Both the position numbers and the translations under genes were made by a program. Positions 59,240 through 64,000 of a stretch of DNA of 64,000 nt are shown piece by piece. Below the pieces are notes generated by a model. That model was not told where the DNA came from. It was given only the letters and a program-made list of their open reading frames with translations, and searched no databases. The stretch is from Epiperipatus broadwayi (taxonomy: Eukaryota; Onychophora; Udeonychophora; Euonychophora; Peripatidae). The DNA is taken from contig JAQFVV010006208.1 of the NCBI GenBank assembly GCA_028023455.1, positions 11,180,984 through 11,244,983 of the forward strand, read 5' to 3'. Every line of letters begins with the position of its first letter. Position 1 is the stretch's first letter.

Positions 59240-59560
59240 GAATCTAGATGTAGCATATAGAATTTAAACACAGACTTTCAAGCTCCATCAGCCAAGCACT
59301 CTATCTCATATAACTGATACATAGATGTAGCATATGGAATTTGAACACAGACTTTCAAGCCCCATCAGCCAAGCACTCTATCTCATATAACCGATACATA
59401 GATGTAGCATATGGAATTTGAACCCAGACTTTCAAGCTCCATCAGCTAAGCACTCTATCTCATATAACCGATACATATGTCTGGTCATGTGTATTGGTTG
59501 TATGTGATAGAGTGGTTGGCTGAGAGAGCTCAAAAGTCTAAGTTCAAATCCCCTATATTA
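59240..59560. repeat. Three direct copies of about 79 bp plus one inverted tRNA-like copy
   Basis: ATAGATGTAGCATATGGAAT begins units near 59,242, 59,321 and 59,398; each contains CCATCAGCCAAGCACTCTAT. At 59,480-59,560 the complement follows, reading GTGATAGAGTGGTTGGCTGA and AAGTTCAAATCCCC, a tRNA-like A and B box pair. The same segment caps the 35-kb foldback. Confidence 0.7.
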
Positions 59561-60650
59561 TATATAAATTGTAAATGAAATTATAATTGCCTCTGACTAG
59601 TATAGTTTGTGCATAAATATCTTCCCATTTTGAGATTACTATGAACACCTTATATATATAAACTTTAAGTTATGAATTTAGGTGAATGTCAGGTATTTAA
59701 ACTTGGAGCCCAATAATTTTTCCAAAGGAGATGTATAATGTGAGAAAAATGGTTTGTTATTGGATAAATATTAATAATCTTAATTGCAATAGAGTGCACT
59801 AAAATCTGCCTATCATTTATTTATTCATAATTTAAACACAGATACTATTCACTTTATATATTGAATAATAAATATAGTGTTTCAAACTTTATGTGTAAAA
59901 TCTGAGAGTGGGAGCTTTTCTGAATGCAACCAGAGTTGTTGTATCACCTTTCACTTGTTAGAAAGCCAAACATAAGTAAAATGACTATTTATATTTGCAA
60001 TCTTAGTTTTTATAAAGATGGTCAATCTAACAAATTATATTAATATAGTTGAAATTCAAGACCACACTAAATATAATCATAATCTCTTTCTATACAGCTA
60101 ATACTGAACCTTCATAAAGTAGTTTATTTCCACTCATTTAAACACTTTTATGAGTAAATAACAATGAGTGAGGTCTTTAATTTTACTTTTATTAGCATAA
60201 TGCATTTGATTGGCTATCTCATTAAGAACTGAGATTGCAAGTATAATTGTTCCTTTTATATTTGCTTGACTTTTTAAGAAATAAGAGCAATACAATAATA
60301 TTAATAGCATTCAGAAAATTTATTTTTAGTTTTACACATGCATGCACATACATGTGTAGAGCACATACATGTGTAGATGAAAGATAATCTCTATTTATTT
60401 TTAGAACTTTCATCTCATTTTTCCCATTCACAATATTATTGACAATGAATGGTTTATCTTTATATTTCAAACATGGTTATAGATAATAGAATGGTTGAAA
60501 AAAAGATGACTATTAGAAAGATAATTTATAATGGTGACATTTAGTATTGTAAAAGATCAAAAATTGGAAATGAAGCAAAGCTATCTGAAAATAGAAATTC
60601 ATGAAAGAAATTCATTGGTAAAACTAGTAACTATGTAAATATTGCTTATA
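59561..60650. other. No gene seen
   Basis: AT-rich. A 16-bp direct duplication (GCACATACATGTGTAGA near 60,343 and 60,360) and a hydrophilic 82-codon minus frame across it are the only structure. Confidence 0.45.
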
Positions 60651-60880
60651 ATATCTTTTTTCATATACACTTTAATGCAAAAAATTATTAATAAAACTTT
60701 ATTTTCCTGACAGTTTCGACTGTCCAGCAGTCTTCATCAGAGCTTTCTCAAACTTCCTCTTCTTTTCAGAGGAAGTTTGAGAAAGCTCTGATGAAGACTG
60801 CTGGACAGTCGAAACTGTCAGGAAAATAAAGAAGTTTTATTAATATTTTTTTGCATTAAAGTGTATATGAAAGAAGATAT
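60651..60880. repeat. Near-perfect 230-bp palindrome made of inverted PLE ends
   Basis: Two arms of about 110 bp meet at a 7-bp loop (60,761-60,767). The arms are almost identical, differing by a few bases near 60,695/60,831. Each arm holds CTGATGA, the stem II hairpin GACTG-CTGGA-CAGTC and GAAAC, reading outward from the loop (plus sense 60,788-60,819; minus sense 60,740-60,709), followed by AGGAAAATAAAG, which matches the repeat-body junction of the 39.4-kb element. It is therefore a head-to-head junction of two PLE terminal repeats. High arm identity suggests recent formation or gene conversion. Confidence 0.75.
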
Positions 60881-61403
60881 AAACAATATATATATATATG
60901 AAGAAATGCAAAGAAAGTAAAGGAGAAGAATAAAACTATGTAAATAATAAAATATACAAAACAATTGTGCTTAAATACAGAAGTTTAAATGAATCACTAG
61001 TCTAAAATTATTAATAACATTATTTAAACACATGCTAGTTGATCGGACTAATATTTCTTGCGATGTAATTTAAAAAGTATTAATTACTAATACTACAATA
61101 AATGTACCATTCATTTATCAAAGAGTTAAAACAATATTTAATAAAATAATGGATACTTAGTATTAGAATAACACAAATAAGATATGAGTGATTACTGAAT
61201 GAATAAATTCCAAAATATGCTGAATAAATTAAAGGCTTCATTTTATATCTTGCTGAATGAAAAATAATACATCCATTTTACGTTGCTTTTGTAATTTTAT
61301 ATTGTATGAAGTTTTAATTACAACTATTTAATATTAATTTAACTTCTATTTGCCAAAATTATTTTCAATTCAAACCTTATATTTATCCAAGATGAAGAAC
61401 TTT

Positions 61404-61500
61404 GGTATTATTCCTGCTATGATGTATGTATTCCAGTGATGCTTTTATTCGGTAATAATTATTCAATGTTTGCATTTATGATGTCATAATATATTAGAAT
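61404..61500 (+). repeat. Merlin-like left end
   Basis: GGTATTATTCCTGCTATGAT and TATTCCAGTGATG match the reversed right end at 62,834-62,780. Together they could bound a nested 1.43-kb element, 61,404-62,834; no transposase remnant was found between them. Confidence 0.45.
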
Positions 61501-61826
61501 CCTGACATGACATGTCAAATATATACACATTATCAACTTTTCACATATATATATACATCACCAAGGTGTAAAACGTGCTGACCTGTGTGATTTTGTGCTT
61601 TTTACTTTTAGTGTTTTCGTGCTATCAAATAGAGAGATATATTCATTATGGAAAAAGGAAAAAATACATTATGATACTAATAAAAGCAGGTAGCTGTGAG
61701 TTTTTAATACCCTACTTGTTGTGAGTTTTTATTTCAGTACTTTGGACCATCAAAAACATCCTTCCTTCTCCCAGCATAATATGGTACTTACTGCTCCTTC
61801 CTTCTCCTGGAATAATTTGGCAATTT

Positions 61827-62276
61827 GTGCTATCATAAACACCCAGCACATGTAATAACAAAAAAAAAAATACATCTTATTTCCAATGATGGAAAAAAAT
61901 ATATTCATTATAGAAAAGGAAAAATTTGAAAAAGAACCCTGAAATATTTTTTAAATAGTGAACTGTAACATATAGTTTTATCGCTTGCATCATTTGTGAG
62001 TAATGCAGTTTTGTATTTAAAAATACATTTACAGCGAAAACTTGATATATTTGAGATTTTTTTATTTGCTAAAACATTATTTTCACCATTTTTTTTTTAG
62101 GTTAAAAAAAACAAAAAGCCAAAACTTTGTTACAACTCACCATTTAAAAAGCGTTTCAGGGTTCTTGTTCATATTTTCTCTTTTTCCACAATAAATATAC
62201 CTCTCCATCATTGGAAATAAAATGTTTTTTTAAGAGTTGAACTTTGGTATTACACATGCTGGATGTTTACAATGGA
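61827..62276. repeat. Foldback element of about 450 bp
   Basis: Outer arms AAACACCCAGCACATGTAAT and ATTACACATGCTGGATGTTT are inverted, as are inner stretches with TTATTTCCAATGATGG / CCATCATTGGAAATAA and AGAACCCTGAA / TTCAGGGTTCT. It lies inside the Merlin-end cluster. Confidence 0.6.
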
Positions 62277-62319
62277 ACAAAGTACTGTAATAAAAAGTTA
62301 CAAAAATATTAAGACTTGT

Positions 62320-62412
62320 CAAGCGTTGGTGGTCGAGTGGTCAGCACAGCTGCCTTACAAGCAGTTGTCCCGGTTTGCAGGTTCGCTTCCTGGCCGATGA
62401 TTTGACACATGG
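62320..62412 (+). mobile_element. tRNA-Gly-derived mini-SINE, TAC-loop variant, with duplication
   Basis: TCAAGCGTTGGTGGTCGAGT, loop CTTACAA, GCAGGTTCGCTTCCTGG, CCGATGATTTGACACATGG. Flanks AAAAATATTAAGACTT and AAAAATATTAAAACTT are a 16-bp duplication with one change. Confidence 0.75.
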
Positions 62413-62503
62413 AAAAAAAAATATTAAAACTTTATAATGTGTTTTTTTTTCCATTTTCCATAATGAATATCTCTTCATTTTTTTTTTTTTTTAGATTTGA
62501 AGT

Positions 62504-62834
62504 TTGGTATTACATGTGGTATGAAGTATTCTGGTGATGTATTATTCTAAGTTTGCAATGTTTAAAATAACACCTTTTGGGATTTTTTTTTCATGTGTCA
62601 TAGCATCGGCCGGGAAGCGAACTCGCTAACCCAGGACAACTGCTTGTAAAGCAGCTGTGCTGACCTCTCGACCACCAACGCTTGACACACCTTCTGGGAT
62701 TTGCAGACAAATTTTATCAATTAAGTTTGTCCACACATTCCTTGGAGGCATTATTTTAAACATATTGCAAATTTAGAATATATCACCAGAATAATATATC
62801 ATAGCAGGAATAGAATTTAAAAAATAAAAGTACC
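62504..62834. mobile_element. Palindromic Merlin-related MITE interrupted by a tRNA-Gly SINE
   Basis: Arms TATTCTGGTGATGTATTATT (plus) and its inverted partner near 62,790 pair over about 90 bp. The right end, reversed (GGTACTTTTA...TATGATATATTATTC and TTAATTGATAAAATTTG), is similar to the right end of the 41.2-42.6-kb Merlin element. A third related left end lies at 61,404 (GGTATTATTCCTGCTATGAT). The SINE sits in the centre at 62,586-62,686. Confidence 0.6.
62586..62686 (-). mobile_element. tRNA-Gly-derived mini-SINE inserted in a Merlin-like MITE
   Basis: Minus strand: TCAAGCGTTGGTGGTCGAGA, loop TTTACAA, GAGTTCGCTTCCCGG, CCGATGCTATGACACATG, then an A tract. Flanks ACACCTTTTGGGATTT (62,570-62,585) and ACACCTTCTGGGATTT (62,687-62,702) are a 16-bp duplication. 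The A-rich 3' end fits LINE-driven retroposition. Confidence 0.78.
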
Positions 62835-63377
62835 ATTTTTATTTTTAAAAATAAAAAACAAACATAAAACTATTTTCATTTGCTTCTCATTACTTTTATT
62901 TTTTGTTTAGCCAACACAATTAGCATGATAAAATTCTACCCTCATTTACAATACTCAGATGCCATTATAAATTAATTTTTATGTGAAAATATTTATACTT
63001 ATGTAAGTATTTGCTCAACTATGCTAAATATTAGAGAATGATTCATACCATTAAGAATTAAGAGACAAAAAAAAAACCCTCATTGAATGCATTTTTTGAT
63101 TGGCTCAAACATCTCTTATAGATGCAGATCTCTAAGAATGATCAATCTTCACTCTATTTAAAATCTGTATTCTTTAAAAATAAAACAAAGTTTTTATGTA
63201 TACTGTACTGCAAATTTATTTAGCTAATAAGATTTTACACTCTTTAGCCAATCACGGCCCAATATTATCACTACTGGTGCCCTCCGTCGTTTAGATCAGT
63301 AAACTGATAGTCTAGACAGCTAAAGATTTTTTCTTGTATTTAAACTCAATCTGTTTTTTTAAGAGTTCAAATCTCAC

Positions 63378-63433
63378 ATCAACAACAACAACAACAACAA
63401 CAATAACAATAATAATAATAATAATAATAATAA
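63378..63433 (+). repeat. (CAA)n/(AAT)n microsatellite
   Basis: CAA repeats change into AAT repeats over about 56 bp, just upstream of the AT-hook-like open frame. Confidence 0.9.
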
Positions 63434-63504
63434 ATAGCATTGAAGTTTCCTCCTCTCCTAATCCGGAAATCCCACCCCCTCTTAATAAAACATCTCTCGA
63501 AATA

Positions 63505-63855
63505 ATGGAATCACTCGCAGTGTTGCCGACCCAACAAGTTCTAGAAACTTCACAAATCACTAGAAAACCAGGTCGGCCATCAAAAAAAAAATCCGGTAAT
63601 AATCCCAAGAAAGTCATGGCTCTAGAATGTGAAAGTAGTGATAATGATTCCCCTCCTCCAGTCACTAGAAAAAAAGCTAACATCGCGCAAAATTACAATG
63701 CCTCTCTAATTGACACATACTCATCAGAAAATAGTCCAATGGAAGAGGAAACTGATTGTATTACAAACATAAATAAAGTTTCACTTGAAAACCCATTCGC
63801 AGACAGGAAAACAAGATCCAATGATATTTCTCTCAAATCTACAGACAATAATTGA
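63505..63855 (+). CDS. Hypothetical 116-residue polar protein with an AT-hook-like motif
   Basis: Open frame from ATG (aataATGG) to TGA, 116 codons. Residues near 23-29 read RKPGRPSKKK, a GRP core flanked by basic residues as in AT-hook DNA-binding motifs. The rest is rich in Ser, Asn, Pro and charged residues with no membrane segment or enzyme motif. The frame stays open upstream through a CAA/AAT microsatellite (63,378-63,433) that would encode Thr and Ile runs, so the ATG at 63,505 is the more sensible start. Composition is less AT-biased than its surroundings. It may be the first open frame of a retroelement or a first exon; about 230 bp upstream there is a CCAAT-like box (AGCCAATCACGG near 63,247). 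I do not recognise the family. Confidence 0.35.
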   Translation: MESLAVLPTQQVLETSQITRKPGRPSKKKSGNNPKKVMALECESSDNDSPPPVTRKKANIAQNYNASLIDTYSSENSPMEEETDCITNINKVSLENPFADRKTRSNDISLKSTDNN

Positions 63856-64000
63856 ACAATGCATATTTATTGATCCATTAAAATATACTACAGTTTCCCT
63901 TATTAAAATATTTAACCTTTTTTTAGAATAAAACTTTCCTATGCTAGGCTTAGATTCTGATATATACGTACACACACATTCAAATAATGGATATTAAAAT

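Noticed and set aside
63312-63683. 123-codon minus-strand frame, and the N-terminal Thr/Ile run of the plus frame
   Set aside because: Both are produced by the CAA/AAT microsatellite; the plus frame is better started at 63,505.

Overview
The window is animal nuclear DNA, roughly three-quarters A+T by eye, with very few host coding bases and dense, old repeats. Two short exons on the minus strand (44,663-44,785 and 8,721-8,831) encode Gly-X-Y collagen with interruptions that resemble invertebrate multiplexin (type XV/XVIII) collagens. Both are phase 0 and join in perfect Gly-X-Y register, so 8,832-44,662 reads as one intron of about 35.8 kb. The flanks are further intron of the same gene or intergenic DNA. 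A broken PGAP2-like copy lies inside the intron at 12.6-13.1 kb. The species cannot be fixed from the sequence; an AT-rich invertebrate with long introns fits best.

The rest is a mobile-element landscape. Non-LTR retrotransposons are all 5' truncated or decayed: an RTE-like family with (GAT)n tails at 0.9, 13.8-14.5, 15.5-16.6, 17.9-18.6, 21.6, 23.2 and 53.5 kb, and a second family on the minus strand at 16.6-17.7 kb that is split by a SINE with a clean 10-bp duplication. Penelope-like elements (PLEs) are recognised by a GIY-YIG endonuclease remnant (54.5-54.8 kb) and by a mini-element at 38.7-39.5 kb. DNA transposons include a Tigger/pogo-like MITE (1.67-2.50 kb), Merlin-type elements that keep only the N-terminal part of the transposase (33.5, 41.2 and 42.8 kb, with related ends at 61.4-62.8 kb), and an internally deleted mariner (44.0-44.6 kb). 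Several tRNA-derived families occur: a short tRNA-Gly-derived element (seven copies), a SINE with a GATGGAAATAG tail, and a tRNA-like unit amplified in tandem at 20.0-20.4 and 29.5-31.2 kb.

The most interesting layer is a set of hammerhead ribozyme motifs carried by small repeats. Complete or nearly complete type I hammerhead cores, with CUGANGA, stem II, GAAA, a very short self-complementary stem III and a pairing stem I, are visible at 28.59, 22.07, 19.66, 27.70, 31.46 and 39.47 kb, with decayed relatives at 0.4, 9.45, 34.87, 35.20, 36.91, 46.45, 52.85 and 60.75 kb. Several carriers are small (121-568 bp), often fold back on themselves, and are flanked by direct repeats of 13-14 bp. They look like animal retrozymes or PLE-derived satellites. 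Many other foldback elements of 190-720 bp surround them; one at 11.8 kb has the same 13-bp duplication length without a recognisable ribozyme.
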